DNA from: Rhodococcus jostii RHA1
GTDB lineage: Bacteria; Actinomycetota; Actinomycetes; Mycobacteriales; Mycobacteriaceae
Direction of reading: 5' to 3'
DNA length: 64,000 nucleotides
Assembly: GCF_000014565.1 (NCBI RefSeq)
Contig: NC_008268.1
Location: 5,460,501-5,524,500 of the forward strand
The position numbers were made by a program, and so were the translations under genes. Below the pieces are notes generated by a model. That model made no database searches, had not been told where the DNA came from, and saw only the letters and a list, made by a program, of their open reading frames with translations. Of this stretch, positions 1-8,050 are shown piece after piece (the stretch's first letter is position 1; every line of letters begins with the position of its first letter).

Positions 1-74
1 TCGATCTCGACGTGGGTGTGGATGTCGATGGCGTCGATCTTGTCGAAGTCGATGCCGTACTCGTAGCGGCTCAC
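1..74 (-). CDS. Amidohydrolase family protein, N-terminal fragment
   Basis: Only the first 24 codons lie in the window; the gene continues past base 1. It starts at a GTG whose last bases overlap the TGA stop of the upstream dehydrogenase (GTGA), so the two are translationally coupled. The visible protein contains DIHTHVE, in which the HxH pair matches the first two metal ligands of the amidohydrolase-2 (ACMSD/2,3-dihydroxybenzoate decarboxylase-like) superfamily. Members hydrolyse or decarboxylate cyclic and aromatic acids, which fits the CoA-dependent catabolic genes next to it. The substrate cannot be told from this fragment. Confidence 0.7.
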   Translation of the reverse strand, partial: MSRYEYGIDFDKIDAIDIHTHVEI

Positions 75-982
75 TTCGCCATCAGCTCCTCGGGGAATTC
101 CTCGCCGACGGACTGGACGGCGTCGCCGAACGTGCCGGCCCACTGAGCCGCGATGTCGTCGGCCGACCAGCCACCGTCGTGGTACTCGACCGCGGTCAGG
201 TCGGGGTGCGACCACAACGCGAGGCGGTCGCCACCGACGGCGAACGCCTGTCCGGTGATCTCGGCTGCCGCGTCGGACGCGAGGAACGAGATGATGCCTG
301 CGGCGTCCTCGGGGGTGCCCAGGCCCACCTCGCGGCGGATGATGTCGGGCAGCGGCTCGCCGTTCTTCATGCCCTCGATGTAGGGGGCGAGGAACGGGAC
401 GGTCTCGGTCATCGCGGTCGCGGCCACGGGGCAGACGGCGTTGGCGGTGATGCCCGCGCGCTGCAGTTCCATCGCCCACGTGCGGACCATGCCGACGATG
501 CCGGACTTGGCGCCCGAGTAGTTGGTCTGCCCGAAGTTGCCGCGCTGGCCGGCGGGGGACCCGATGCAGATGATGCGACCACCGTCGCCCTGTTCGCGGA
601 ACTTCAGGACGGCTTCGCGGACGCAGGTGAAGGTGCCGCGCAGGTGCACAGTGATCACGGCGTCGAAGTCGTCGTCGGTCATCTTCCACAGCACCTTGTC
701 GCGGAGGATGCCTGCGTTGGTGACCATGACGTCGAGGCGTCCGAACGCGTCGACCGCGCCGGCGACCAGCTTCTGGGCGGTCTCGGTGCTGCCGACCGGG
801 GCGACGACGGCAACGGCCCGGCCGCCCGCGGCGGTGATCTCGGCGACGGCGGCGTCGGCGGTGGCCTGGTTGACGTCGTTGATCACGACCGCGGCGCCGT
901 GGCGCACCAGGTCCTTGGCGTATGCCAGTCCGAGGCCCTGTCCGCTGCCGGTGACTACGGCGACTTTGTTGCTGAGGTCCAT
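71..982 (-). CDS. SDR family NAD(P)-dependent oxidoreductase
   Basis: A 303-residue classical short-chain dehydrogenase. The Rossmann cofactor motif TGSGQGLG is at residues 11-18, NAG at 89-91, catalytic Ser142, and the YSGAK motif gives Tyr155 and Lys159. An extra tail of about 50 residues makes it longer than the usual 250 and resembles the hydroxyacyl-CoA dehydrogenase-like SDRs of beta-oxidation. It probably oxidises a hydroxyacyl-CoA or alicyclic alcohol intermediate in the cytoplasm. It is divergent from the MarR gene and shares the operator at 1030-1052 with it; the amidohydrolase follows with a GTGA overlap. The exact substrate is unknown. Confidence 0.9.
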   Translation of the reverse strand: MDLSNKVAVVTGSGQGLGLAYAKDLVRHGAAVVINDVNQATADAAVAEITAAGGRAVAVVAPVGSTETAQKLVAGAVDAFGRLDVMVTNAGILRDKVLWKMTDDDFDAVITVHLRGTFTCVREAVLKFREQGDGGRIICIGSPAGQRGNFGQTNYSGAKSGIVGMVRTWAMELQRAGITANAVCPVAATAMTETVPFLAPYIEGMKNGEPLPDIIRREVGLGTPEDAAGIISFLASDAAAEITGQAFAVGGDRLALWSHPDLTAVEYHDGGWSADDIAAQWAGTFGDAVQSVGEEFPEELMAK

Positions 983-1029
983 GTCGTGATTCTCCTAAGG
1001 TCGTGTTCGCTGAATCACACGTAATCATT

Positions 1030-1052
1030 GATGATTGAGAATGTCAATGATT
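1030..1052. promoter_or_regulatory. Candidate MarR operator, site A (SDR/MarR intergenic)
   Basis: The core ATTGA-N5-TCAAT at 1034-1048 matches sites at 9451-9473 and 10740-10762. The right half is the complete TCAATGATT. Read on the minus strand the site contains TTGACA, a consensus -35 box for the SDR-amidohydrolase operon. It lies between the SDR and MarR starts, so one bound regulator could control both directions. A further AATCATTGA half site is at 1023-1031. Confidence 0.65.
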
Positions 1053-1096
1053 AAGGTCTGCTACTCTACCGACAATCATCAGAAGGGGGTCGTCGC

Positions 1097-1537
1097 ATGG
1101 CAGAGTCGCAGGCGTTATCGGACGACATCGGGTTCCTGCTCTCGCGCGTCGGCGGAATGGTGCTGGGCGCGGTGAACAAAGCCCTCGTACCCACGGGTCT
1201 GCGGGTGCGCTCCTACTCGGTCCTGGTCCTCGCCTGTGAGCAGGCCGAGGGCGTCAACCAGCGCGGTGTGGCCGCCACCATGGGTCTCGACCCCAGTCAG
1301 ATCGTGGGTCTGGTCGACGAACTCGAGGAACGCGGACTCGTCGTGCGCACCCTCGACCCCTCGGATCGCCGCAACAAACTGATCGCCGCCACCGAGGAAG
1401 GGCGCCGGCTCCGCGACGACGCGAAGGCGCGCGTCGACGCCGCGCACGGACGCTACTTCGAGGGCATCCCCGACACGGTCGTGAATCAGATGCGGGACAC
1501 GTTGCAGAGCATCGCCTTTCCCACCTTCGTGGAGTAG
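1097..1537 (+). CDS. MarR family transcriptional regulator
   Basis: A 146-residue winged-helix regulator. The recognition region QRGVAATMGLDPSQIVGLVD is followed by the wing with the DPSDRRNK signature (about residues 92-99) typical of MarR proteins. A good ribosome site (AGAAGGGGG) precedes the ATG. It heads a tight run with the DUF3237 gene (8-base gap) and a LysR gene (6-base gap). MarR proteins of catabolic clusters usually repress until an aromatic or acyl-CoA ligand binds; the three matching dyads in this window (1030, 9451, 10740) suggest it is the local repressor. The ligand is unknown. Confidence 0.92.
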   Translation: MAESQALSDDIGFLLSRVGGMVLGAVNKALVPTGLRVRSYSVLVLACEQAEGVNQRGVAATMGLDPSQIVGLVDELEERGLVVRTLDPSDRRNKLIAATEEGRRLRDDAKARVDAAHGRYFEGIPDTVVNQMRDTLQSIAFPTFVE

Positions 1538-1545
1538 CGCGCGCG

Positions 1546-2022
1546 ATGACCGAGCTCCTCACCCCGGCACCGCCCGGCATGTCGTTCCTCGCCACCTTCG
1601 TCGTGGAGGTGGCCGAGCCGGTGGAGATCGGGTCCACGCCCGAAGGCACACGGCGCATCATCCCCATCGTCGGTGGCCGGGTCGAGGGCCCCGAGCTGCG
1701 GGGCACCGTGCTGCCGGTCGGGGCGGACTTCCAGCTGCTCAGCTCGTCCACGCTCACCGAGCTCGAGGCCAAGTACGTCATCGAGACCGACGACGGCGAC
1801 CGCATCTACGTCACCAACTTCGGGCTGCGCTCGGGTACCGCCGAAGACATCGCCCGTCTGGTCGACGGCGAGGCCGTCCCGCCCGACCGCGTCTACTTCC
1901 GCTGCACCCCACGGCTCACCGCCGCCGAGGGCCGGTGGTCGTGGCTGCGCTCGCGGATCCTCGTCGGCACCGGCGAACGCCTCCCCGGCGAGGTACGACT
2001 CGCGGTGTTCGTGGTGGACTGA
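1546..2022 (+). CDS. DUF3237 domain-containing protein
   Basis: A 158-residue protein with the DUF3237 pattern: beta-rich, an early segment FLATFVVEVAEPVEIG, the G-RRIIPI-GG-V-GP-L-G-VLPVGADF block (about residues 29-60) and a C-terminal Y-R--PR region. No signal peptide or membrane segment is seen. Members of this lipocalin-like family recur in clusters degrading aromatic and lignin-derived compounds, but I know of no settled biochemical role. It is sandwiched between the MarR and LysR genes with short gaps, so it is probably co-transcribed with both. Confidence 0.85.
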   Translation: MTELLTPAPPGMSFLATFVVEVAEPVEIGSTPEGTRRIIPIVGGRVEGPELRGTVLPVGADFQLLSSSTLTELEAKYVIETDDGDRIYVTNFGLRSGTAEDIARLVDGEAVPPDRVYFRCTPRLTAAEGRWSWLRSRILVGTGERLPGEVRLAVFVVD

Positions 2023-2028
2023 CCGGCC

Positions 2029-2937
2029 ATGGAAATCCGCTGGATGAAGTCGTTCGTCGCGGTCGCCGAAGAACTCAACTACGGCCGGGCGGCCGAGGTG
2101 CTGCACATCGCGCAACCGGCCGTGAGCCAGCAGGTGCAGCAACTCGAGAAGCGCCTCGGCGTGAAACTGTTCGACCGCACCACGCGATCGGTCCGGCTCA
2201 CCGCGGCGGGGGAGCGCTTCCTGCAGCCGTGCAAGGACGCGCTCGCCGGAATCGTTCGCGCCGTCGATGCCGCGGTGATCGCGGATCCGGCGGTCGAGGG
2301 TCGCGTCCGGGTCGGTTTCAGCGGCGCCTACGGGCAGACCGAATTGTCCTCTCTGGCACGATCGGTGCGCCGCCGGTACCCCCTGATCGATCTCGTCCTC
2401 GAGGGGGCGACGGTCAGCGGGCAGATCCTCGACGAAATCTGGGAGGGACAACTCGACCTCGGCATCGTCTCGGACGCGGTGTCCCACCCCCATGTGCTCA
2501 CGCGGCAGATCTCGGTGGAGTACCTCAGTGCGCTGCTCCCGAGCGATCACCCACTCGCCGAACGGAAGTCGATCGACCTCGCGGAACTGCGCGACGAAAC
2601 GTTCGTCGCGAATCCCGCCGCCACCGGATCCACTCTCCGCCGCGATCTGCTCGCCGCGTGCCGGGACGCCGGGTTCACGCCGAACATCGTGCAGGAGACC
2701 ACCGACGGCATCGTGCTGACCGCCCTCGTCGCGGCGGGGGTCGGTGTGGCGCTCGTGCCGGGTGACGTCCAGACGTATCCCAATCGCGTGGTGCTCGTTC
2801 CCCTCGATGCCGGCCGATACGAAGTCCGGGCCGCGCTGGCCTGGTCGGACCGTCCCGTATCGCCCGTCGTGCAGACGGTTCTCGACCTCGCTGCCGAGGT
2901 GCTGCCGTCGCCGGACGCCCTCGCCGTCGAGCAATAA
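2029..2937 (+). CDS. LysR family transcriptional regulator (copy 1)
   Basis: A 302-residue LTTR. The N-terminal helix-turn-helix covers residues 1-60 (AAEVLHIAQPAVSQQVQQLE, then LGVKLFDRT). The remainder is a periplasmic-binding-protein-like effector domain. It is a close paralogue of the regulator at 11892-12797; both are followed by an MHS-type transporter and a hydrolase. Its stop codon lies in an ATAA...TTAT dyad that starts the conserved promoter block at 2934-3000, so it probably activates the downstream transporter in response to a carboxylic acid or ester substrate. Confidence 0.92.
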   Translation: MEIRWMKSFVAVAEELNYGRAAEVLHIAQPAVSQQVQQLEKRLGVKLFDRTTRSVRLTAAGERFLQPCKDALAGIVRAVDAAVIADPAVEGRVRVGFSGAYGQTELSSLARSVRRRYPLIDLVLEGATVSGQILDEIWEGQLDLGIVSDAVSHPHVLTRQISVEYLSALLPSDHPLAERKSIDLAELRDETFVANPAATGSTLRRDLLAACRDAGFTPNIVQETTDGIVLTALVAAGVGVALVPGDVQTYPNRVVLVPLDAGRYEVRAALAWSDRPVSPVVQTVLDLAAEVLPSPDALAVEQ

Positions 2938-3000
2938 CGATCGCTTATCAATCACTACCGATACTGCTCTTGGACGGTGATCGGTTTCTTTGGCAGAGTC
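2934..3000 (+). promoter_or_regulatory. LysR-controlled promoter block, copy 1
   Basis: The region holds an imperfect dyad ATAA-N7-TTAT (2934-2948), TCTTGGACGGTGAT (2968-2981) and TTTGGCAGAGTC (2989-3000). All three recur in the same order before the paralogous transporter at 12788-12856, and the last two blocks begin 21 bases apart in both. TTGGAC (2970-2975) with CAGAGT (2994-2999), 18 bases apart, is a plausible -35/-10 pair. The dyad is the likely LTTR site. This is comparison of two copies only. Confidence 0.55.
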
Positions 3001-3109
3001 TCCCTCGGTGGCAGCGGATGTGACCTGGACAACTCCGATCCCCGGTGCCGCACCCGCCTCGAGGCCTCTCCGAACTCCCGGATGCCCTTCACATTCAGGT
3101 AGGAACCAC

Positions 3110-4435
3110 ATGACTTCCACATTCGACGGCCGCGTCGTACGCGCCGACACCAGCGTCCGATCGCCCCACGCGCGCCGGGCAGCCCTGGCCTCATTCGTGG
3201 GCAGCACACTCGAGTACTACGACTTCTTCATCTACGCCTCCTTCTCCGCGCTCGCGTTCAACACCCTGTTCTTCCCGGACCTCGGCCCGTTCTGGGGGAC
3301 CATCGTGTCGATGGCGACCATCGGGATCGGTTACGTCGTCCGACCTCTCGCAGCCCTCGTCTTCGGGCACTTCGGAGACACGCTCGGGCGTAAGCGGATG
3401 CTGGTGGTCACGCTCGTGATGATGGGTGTGGCCACGTCCCTCATCGGCTGCCTGCCGACATACGGGGCGATCGGCGTCGCAGCACCGATCCTGCTGGTGC
3501 TGCTCCGGGCCGTTCAGGGCGCGTCGGCGGCAGGCGAATCGGCGGGAGCCGCGTCCCTGGCGCTCGAACACGCACCCGCCCACCGCCGGGCGCTCGCGGC
3601 CAGCTGGGTGAACACCGGCGCCGCCGCAGGAATGCTGCTGGCGTCGCTGGTCGTCCTCGTGTTCTCCGGACTGCCCGAGGACGCCTTCCTCAGCTGGGGA
3701 TGGCGTATCCCGTTCCTGCTCAGCATCTTCGTCGCACTCGCCGGGCTCGTGATCCGCCGGATGCTGCCCGAGAGCGAGGTGTTCGAGGAGGCCGTGTCGA
3801 CCGACGAGCCGAAGGAGATGCCGGCGAAGGTGATCTTCCGCGACCACTGGCCGAGCGTGCTGCGGGTCGTCGGGTGCGGACTGTTCGCGGTGGTCTCCAC
3901 CATCTTCAGTGCCTTCGCCCTCTCGTGGGGCACCCACGAGGCCGGTGTGTCCCGGACCGTCATGGTCGGCGCTACCGTGCTCACCGCCGCACTCGCGCTC
4001 GTGGCCCAGCCCGCCGCGGGGATTCTCGCCGACCGGATCGGACGCAAGCCGATCTTCATCACCGGCAACCTCGTCTGCGCCGTCGCCATCTCCGGATTCT
4101 TCTGGGCGGTCAGCCAGCGTTCGACAGCCCTGATCCTGATCACGGCGTGCGTCGTGATGGTGGCCGGCTACTCGCTCGTCAACGCCGTCGGTCCCGCGCT
4201 GTACGCCGAGATGTTCGAGACGCGCATCCGTTATTCGGGCATGGCGATCTCCGGGCAGCTGGCGCTGGTGGCCACCGGATTCGCCCCCACCATCGCCGCG
4301 GCGCTCGTCCGGCCCGGACCGAACGGCTGGATCCCGGTGGCCGTGTTCACCGCGTGCTGCTGCCTGGTCAGCGCACTCACCACGCTCACAGTCCGCGAAA
4401 CCTACCGGACCAGCACCACCGACCTCGGCAAATGA
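3110..4435 (+). CDS. MFS transporter, metabolite:H+ symporter (MHS) type
   Basis: About 441 residues and 12 predicted membrane helices. The signatures FVGSTLEYYDFFIYA near the N-terminus and GHFGDTLGRKRML in the loop between helices 2 and 3 place it in the MHS group (shikimate, citrate, betaine and aromatic-acid symporters). I chose the ATG at 3110 because AGGTAGGA lies just upstream and the preceding in-frame codons lack homology to the family. Its stop overlaps the start of the hydrolase gene (ATGA), indicating coupled translation. It probably imports the carboxylate or ester handled by the hydrolase. It is a paralogue of the transporter at 12922-14268. Confidence 0.9.
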   Translation: MTSTFDGRVVRADTSVRSPHARRAALASFVGSTLEYYDFFIYASFSALAFNTLFFPDLGPFWGTIVSMATIGIGYVVRPLAALVFGHFGDTLGRKRMLVVTLVMMGVATSLIGCLPTYGAIGVAAPILLVLLRAVQGASAAGESAGAASLALEHAPAHRRALAASWVNTGAAAGMLLASLVVLVFSGLPEDAFLSWGWRIPFLLSIFVALAGLVIRRMLPESEVFEEAVSTDEPKEMPAKVIFRDHWPSVLRVVGCGLFAVVSTIFSAFALSWGTHEAGVSRTVMVGATVLTAALALVAQPAAGILADRIGRKPIFITGNLVCAVAISGFFWAVSQRSTALILITACVVMVAGYSLVNAVGPALYAEMFETRIRYSGMAISGQLALVATGFAPTIAAALVRPGPNGWIPVAVFTACCCLVSALTTLTVRETYRTSTTDLGK

Positions 4436-6201
4436 CCGAACTCCCGTCGAAAGTGACCGAACCTGTGAAACACGATGTACTGATCGAGAACGACATCGAG
4501 GCGACGATGCGGGACGGGGTGGTTCTGCGCTCGACCGTATACCGCCCGAACGGATCCGGACGTTTCCCAGTACTGCTCACCCGCACCCCGTACGGCCGCG
4601 ACCTGTCCGTGAACTCGGGCTACCTCAACCCCACCACCGTCGCAGCCGCCGGATTCGTCGTGATCATGCAGGACGTCCGCGGCAGGTTCGGCTCGGACGG
4701 CGAGTTCGTGCCGTCCGAGAACGAAGGTCCGGACGGTTACGACACGGTTCAGTGGGCCGCCGAACTGCCGTACTCGACCGGCGCCGTGGGCATGTGGGGG
4801 CGGTCGTACTTCGCCGAAACCCAGTGGCGTGCAGCCCAGGAGAAGCCGCCGGCCCTGCGTGGTATCGCCCCGGGCATCTCCGCAGGCGGCAATGCGCGGT
4901 CCGGTGGACTCGTGCGCGGCGGCGCGATGGAATTCGGTGCCCGGCTCGGGTGGGGGCACCACTCGGCCGGACCGGCCGAGATCGCGAAACTGTCCCGCAC
5001 CGATCCCGTCCGCGCCGAACGCGAATGGGCAGCGTGGGCCCGGATCGATCGGGCGATGTCGGAGGACACGTTCCTCGACACCCTCCCCGTCCGCGACATG
5101 GCCGCCGACGCCCCGGCGTTCTTCGCGTCGCCGATCGTCGAATCGCTCGGATTCCCGATCGATCACCCCACCCGCGACCTGTGGGACAGCGCGAGCGACC
5201 GGGCCGTCGACCTCCCCTCACTGCACATCGGCGGGTGGTACGACATCTTCGTGAACAGCACCCTCGACCAGTACTTCGGCCAACTGGCGCACAGTGATTC
5301 CGGAGCGGCCCCCGCGCCGTACCTGATCGTGGGCCCGTGGAGTCACACCAACTTCTCCGGGCTCGGTGGGTCGGTCGTGTTCGGAAGTCCCGCGAATCAG
5401 GCGGTGCTCGATTCGGGTCAGGACCTGTCGTCGGTCCACGCGCAGTGGTACGCGTCGGTGCTCCGCGACGAGGAACCCACCATGCCCCGCGTCCGGATCT
5501 TCGTGATGGGGGAGAACCGGTGGCGGACGTACGACCGCTTCCCGGAACCCGCGCGGACGGCCGAACTCTTTCTCGCTCCAGGCGGAACCCTCGTCGCGGA
5601 CGCGGAGGACACCGACGGGCGCGTCGACTACGACTACGACCCGGCGGATCCGGTGCCGACGGTCGGTGGGGCGACGATGATGCCGGGAACGTTCGCGCCC
5701 GGCGCACTGGAACAGAGCCGCGTCGAATCCCGCGACGACGTTCTCGTCTTCACCGGTGGGGCACTCACCGAGCCGTTGACGGTGATCGGCCGGGTGTCCG
5801 CGACGCTGTTCGCGTCGTCCAGCGCGGTCGACACCGATTTCGTCGTGCGACTGTGCCGGGTGACCGCGGACGGCACGTCGATCACGCTCACCGACGGCAT
5901 GGTGCGGGCCCGCTACCGCGACTCCTACCGGACCCCCGGGACGTACACGTCCACCGAACCGAGCCTGCTCGTGCCCGGGGAGGTGTGCGAGTACGCGATC
6001 GACCTGTGGTCCACGGCCGTCACGTTCCAGCCGGGCGAGCGGATCCGGGTCCACGTGACGTCCAGCAATCATCCCCGCTGGGACCGCAACCTCAACACCG
6101 GCGAATCCGCCTACGAATCATCGGAATCCGTGGTCGCCCACCAGACCGTGCACACGGGGCCGCGTCACCCCAGCCGCGTGTCGCTGTCCGTGGTGCGCTG
6201 A
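4432..6201 (+). CDS. CocE/NonD family hydrolase (X-Pro dipeptidyl-peptidase S15 type)
   Basis: A 589-residue protein resembling rhodococcal cocaine esterase and other S15-family hydrolases. An N-terminal alpha/beta hydrolase domain contains RDGVVLRSTVYRP, the QDVRGRFGSDGEF block and the nucleophile elbow GMWGRSYF (Ser near residue 125). A later segment LHIGGWYDIFV is typical of the family, and the C-terminal beta-rich jelly-roll domain ends near PGERIRVHVTSSNHP. No signal peptide is present, so it should act in the cytoplasm on imported esters, amides or acyl substrates. It overlaps the transporter gene by 4 bases. The palindrome at 6206 follows its stop directly. Confidence 0.88.
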   Translation: MTELPSKVTEPVKHDVLIENDIEATMRDGVVLRSTVYRPNGSGRFPVLLTRTPYGRDLSVNSGYLNPTTVAAAGFVVIMQDVRGRFGSDGEFVPSENEGPDGYDTVQWAAELPYSTGAVGMWGRSYFAETQWRAAQEKPPALRGIAPGISAGGNARSGGLVRGGAMEFGARLGWGHHSAGPAEIAKLSRTDPVRAEREWAAWARIDRAMSEDTFLDTLPVRDMAADAPAFFASPIVESLGFPIDHPTRDLWDSASDRAVDLPSLHIGGWYDIFVNSTLDQYFGQLAHSDSGAAPAPYLIVGPWSHTNFSGLGGSVVFGSPANQAVLDSGQDLSSVHAQWYASVLRDEEPTMPRVRIFVMGENRWRTYDRFPEPARTAELFLAPGGTLVADAEDTDGRVDYDYDPADPVPTVGGATMMPGTFAPGALEQSRVESRDDVLVFTGGALTEPLTVIGRVSATLFASSSAVDTDFVVRLCRVTADGTSITLTDGMVRARYRDSYRTPGTYTSTEPSLLVPGEVCEYAIDLWSTAVTFQPGERIRVHVTSSNHPRWDRNLNTGESAYESSESVVAHQTVHTGPRHPSRVSLSVVR

Positions 6202-6205
6202 CGCG

Positions 6206-6251
6206 CCCGTGAGTACTTATTAACCGTCCGCGGTTAACAAGTACTCACGGG
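6206..6251. repeat. Dispersed palindrome, copy 1
   Basis: Arms of about 20 bases (left CCGTGAGTACTTATTAACCG at 6207-6226, right 6231-6250) around a 4-base loop, with one internal mismatch. It belongs to a family found also at 6436, 40910, 43475 and 49437, with a diverged relative at 62201. It starts 5 bases after the hydrolase stop and may act as a transcription terminator. Confidence 0.85.
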
Positions 6252-6420
6252 TCGCGAAGCGGCATGCGTCGTAGCCGGTCTGCCTTTCAGCAGGCCGGCT
6301 TTTGCGTAGACCAGGGAACCGGTGCACACGCTGGTCATCAACGGAACGTCGGCGCGCTGCCGGCGGACCCAGTCGAGATGGGCGTCGTCGAGCAGTTGTG
6401 GTCGCGTGCCGTGAACCTGG
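6252..6420 (-). pseudogene. Remnant of a DJ-1/PfpI (GATase1-like) family gene
   Basis: On the minus strand an open frame of about 55 codons reads through without a start codon and matches the middle of DJ-1/PfpI or AraC-associated GATase-like proteins: GTRPQLLDD, then DWVRRQ, then the nucleophile elbow TSVCTGSLVYAKAGLLKGRP and ATTH. Both the N-terminal and C-terminal parts are missing, and the fragment is bounded by palindromes at 6206 and 6436; the frame ends in the stop (TAA) inside the first palindrome. A hairpin at 6273-6300 followed by TTTT lies inside it. It looks like a piece of gene left after a deletion or shuffling event between the repeats. Confidence 0.6.
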
Positions 6421-6435
6421 TGCGCTGACGCGCTC

Positions 6436-6475
6436 GTGAGTACTTGTTAACCGCCCGCGGTCAAGAAGTACTCAC
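6436..6475. repeat. Dispersed palindrome, copy 2
   Basis: Arms GTGAGTACTTGTTAACCG and its partner, the latter carrying GGTCAAGAAG where other copies have GGTTAACAAG. The changed base creates the TGA stop of the acyl-CoA ligase gene, whose last codons (VSTS) are read from the repeat. The 17 bases before the arm repeat the bases before copy 1 (GCGCTGACGCGC), and GCGAAGCGGC follows both copies, so the repeated unit is larger than the hairpin. Confidence 0.8.
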
Positions 6476-7996
6476 AGGCTGCGAAGCGGCAAGCTTGCGC
6501 AGGTCAGGTTTGCGGATCTTACCGGTGGCGGTGCGGGGGAGTGCCTCCGCGATCTGGATGAATGTGGGAATCTTGAACCCCGCGAGCTTTTCTCGCAGCC
6601 GGGCGCGGACCGTCTCCTCGTCGAGTGTCGTGCCGTCGGCGGCGACCACGAAGGCCATGCCGGTCTCGCCCCACTTCTCGTGGGGGACGCCGATGACCGC
6701 CGCCTCCCGGATGCCGTCCAGTTTCAGCAGCGCAGCCTCGACCTCGGCGGGGTAGACGTTCTCGCCGCCCGAGATGTACATGTCCTTGTAGCGGTCGCAG
6801 ATGAAGAGGAAGCCTTCGTCGTCGAAGTAGCCGGCGTCGCCGGTGTGCAGCCAGCCGTCGACGATGGTGCGGGCGGTCGCCTCGGGCTGATTCAGGTAGC
6901 CGAGCATCACGTTCGGGCCCTTGGCGACGATCTCGCCGATCTCGTTCGGTTCGGCGCTCGACCCGTCCGGGCGTACGACGTCGACGTCGGTGAAGAACGT
7001 CCGCTTACCGGCGGAACCGATCTTGGTGCGCACGTCCGCACTCGACAGCATGGTCACCGACGGCGCGGTCTCCGTCAGGCCGTACGCCTGCGTGATCGCG
7101 ACGTCCCGGTCCTGCCACGGGGAGATGAGCGCTTCGGGCAGGGGAGCCCCGGCGACGCAGATGGCCCGCAGGCTGGACAGGTCGGCGTCCGCGAACCGGG
7201 GGTGGTGCCAGAGTTCCTGGATCATCGTGGGGACGGCGAAGAACGTGGTGATGCGTTCCTTCTCGATCGTGTCGAGGACGACGCCGGCATCGAACTTGCG
7301 CAGCAGCACCACGGTGCCGCCGTTGAGCAGCGTGGGTGTGACGGCACCGCCGATCCCGCCGATGTGGAACAGCGGCGCCACCGACAGAGTGCGTTCCTTC
7401 GACGTCATGTCCTGGGCGAGAAGCTGGTTCAGTGCGTTCCACAGCATGTTGCCATGGCTGAGCATGACGCCCTTCGGTGCGCCGGTGGTGCCCGACGAGT
7501 ACATCAGTACGGACAGGTCGTCGAGGCCGACCTGTTCGTCGATGCGGGTGTCCGGCTGCCCGGCGCGCACGCCCTCGTACGTGTGGGTGGACCACGAGTC
7601 GCCCAGGCCGATCCAGGTGGTGACCGGGGTGTCCGACTGCGCCAGCTCCTGCGCGACGTCGGCCTGCTGATCGCCGAAGATCACTGTGGTGCAGCGTGAA
7701 TCGCCGAGCACGAAGCGCGCTTCCTCGGCGGTGAGGCGTGCATTGAGCGGGAGATACGTGGCGCCGAGCAGCCCGGCCGCGAACATCACCTCGAGCGCTG
7801 CCGGGTCGTTGAACCCGAAGAAGCCGACGCAGTCACCCTTCTCGACGCCGAGGGCGCGCAGGCCGTGGGCGAGTCGGCGTGTCCGCAGGGCCATCTCCTC
7901 GTACGTGACGGCCCGTCCGTCGAAGACGAGCGCCTCGTTCTTCGGCGTCATGGTGATGCGGCGCTCGAGCCACGAGCCGATGCCTTCGTTGTCCAT
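6461..7996 (-). CDS. AMP-dependent acyl-CoA synthetase (long-chain-fatty-acid-CoA ligase type)
   Basis: A 511-residue member of the ANL adenylating superfamily. Seen are the phosphate-binding loop YSSGTTGAPKGVMLSHGNM (around residue 167), the aromatic motif QAYGLTETAP, the hinge region YLNQPEATARTIVDGWLHTGD with the conserved Asp, DRYKDMYISGGENVYP, and near the C-terminus PRTATGKIRK with the catalytic lysine. It activates a carboxylic acid to its CoA thioester with ATP. It lies 54 bases after the MHS transporter in the same direction and is probably its operon partner under operator site B. The C-terminus VSTS is encoded by the palindrome at 6436. Confidence 0.93.
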   Translation of the reverse strand: MDNEGIGSWLERRITMTPKNEALVFDGRAVTYEEMALRTRRLAHGLRALGVEKGDCVGFFGFNDPAALEVMFAAGLLGATYLPLNARLTAEEARFVLGDSRCTTVIFGDQQADVAQELAQSDTPVTTWIGLGDSWSTHTYEGVRAGQPDTRIDEQVGLDDLSVLMYSSGTTGAPKGVMLSHGNMLWNALNQLLAQDMTSKERTLSVAPLFHIGGIGGAVTPTLLNGGTVVLLRKFDAGVVLDTIEKERITTFFAVPTMIQELWHHPRFADADLSSLRAICVAGAPLPEALISPWQDRDVAITQAYGLTETAPSVTMLSSADVRTKIGSAGKRTFFTDVDVVRPDGSSAEPNEIGEIVAKGPNVMLGYLNQPEATARTIVDGWLHTGDAGYFDDEGFLFICDRYKDMYISGGENVYPAEVEAALLKLDGIREAAVIGVPHEKWGETGMAFVVAADGTTLDEETVRARLREKLAGFKIPTFIQIAEALPRTATGKIRKPDLRKLAASQPVSTS

Positions 7997-8050
7997 GGTG
8001 ACTCCTCGTTCTCTTCGAAACTACTCTCGAGCTTGTGGCGGGGTGGTGTG

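Noticed and set aside
1486..3207. A 573-codon open frame on the minus strand
   Set aside because: It covers the MarR, DUF3237 and LysR genes, which have motifs and good starts; the frame has no recognisable domain.
6273..6303. Hairpin followed by TTTT, a possible terminator for the CocE-type gene
   Set aside because: It lies within the conserved DJ-1/PfpI remnant (KAGLLKGRP codons), so the pairing may be incidental; not listed as a separate feature, although it could function.
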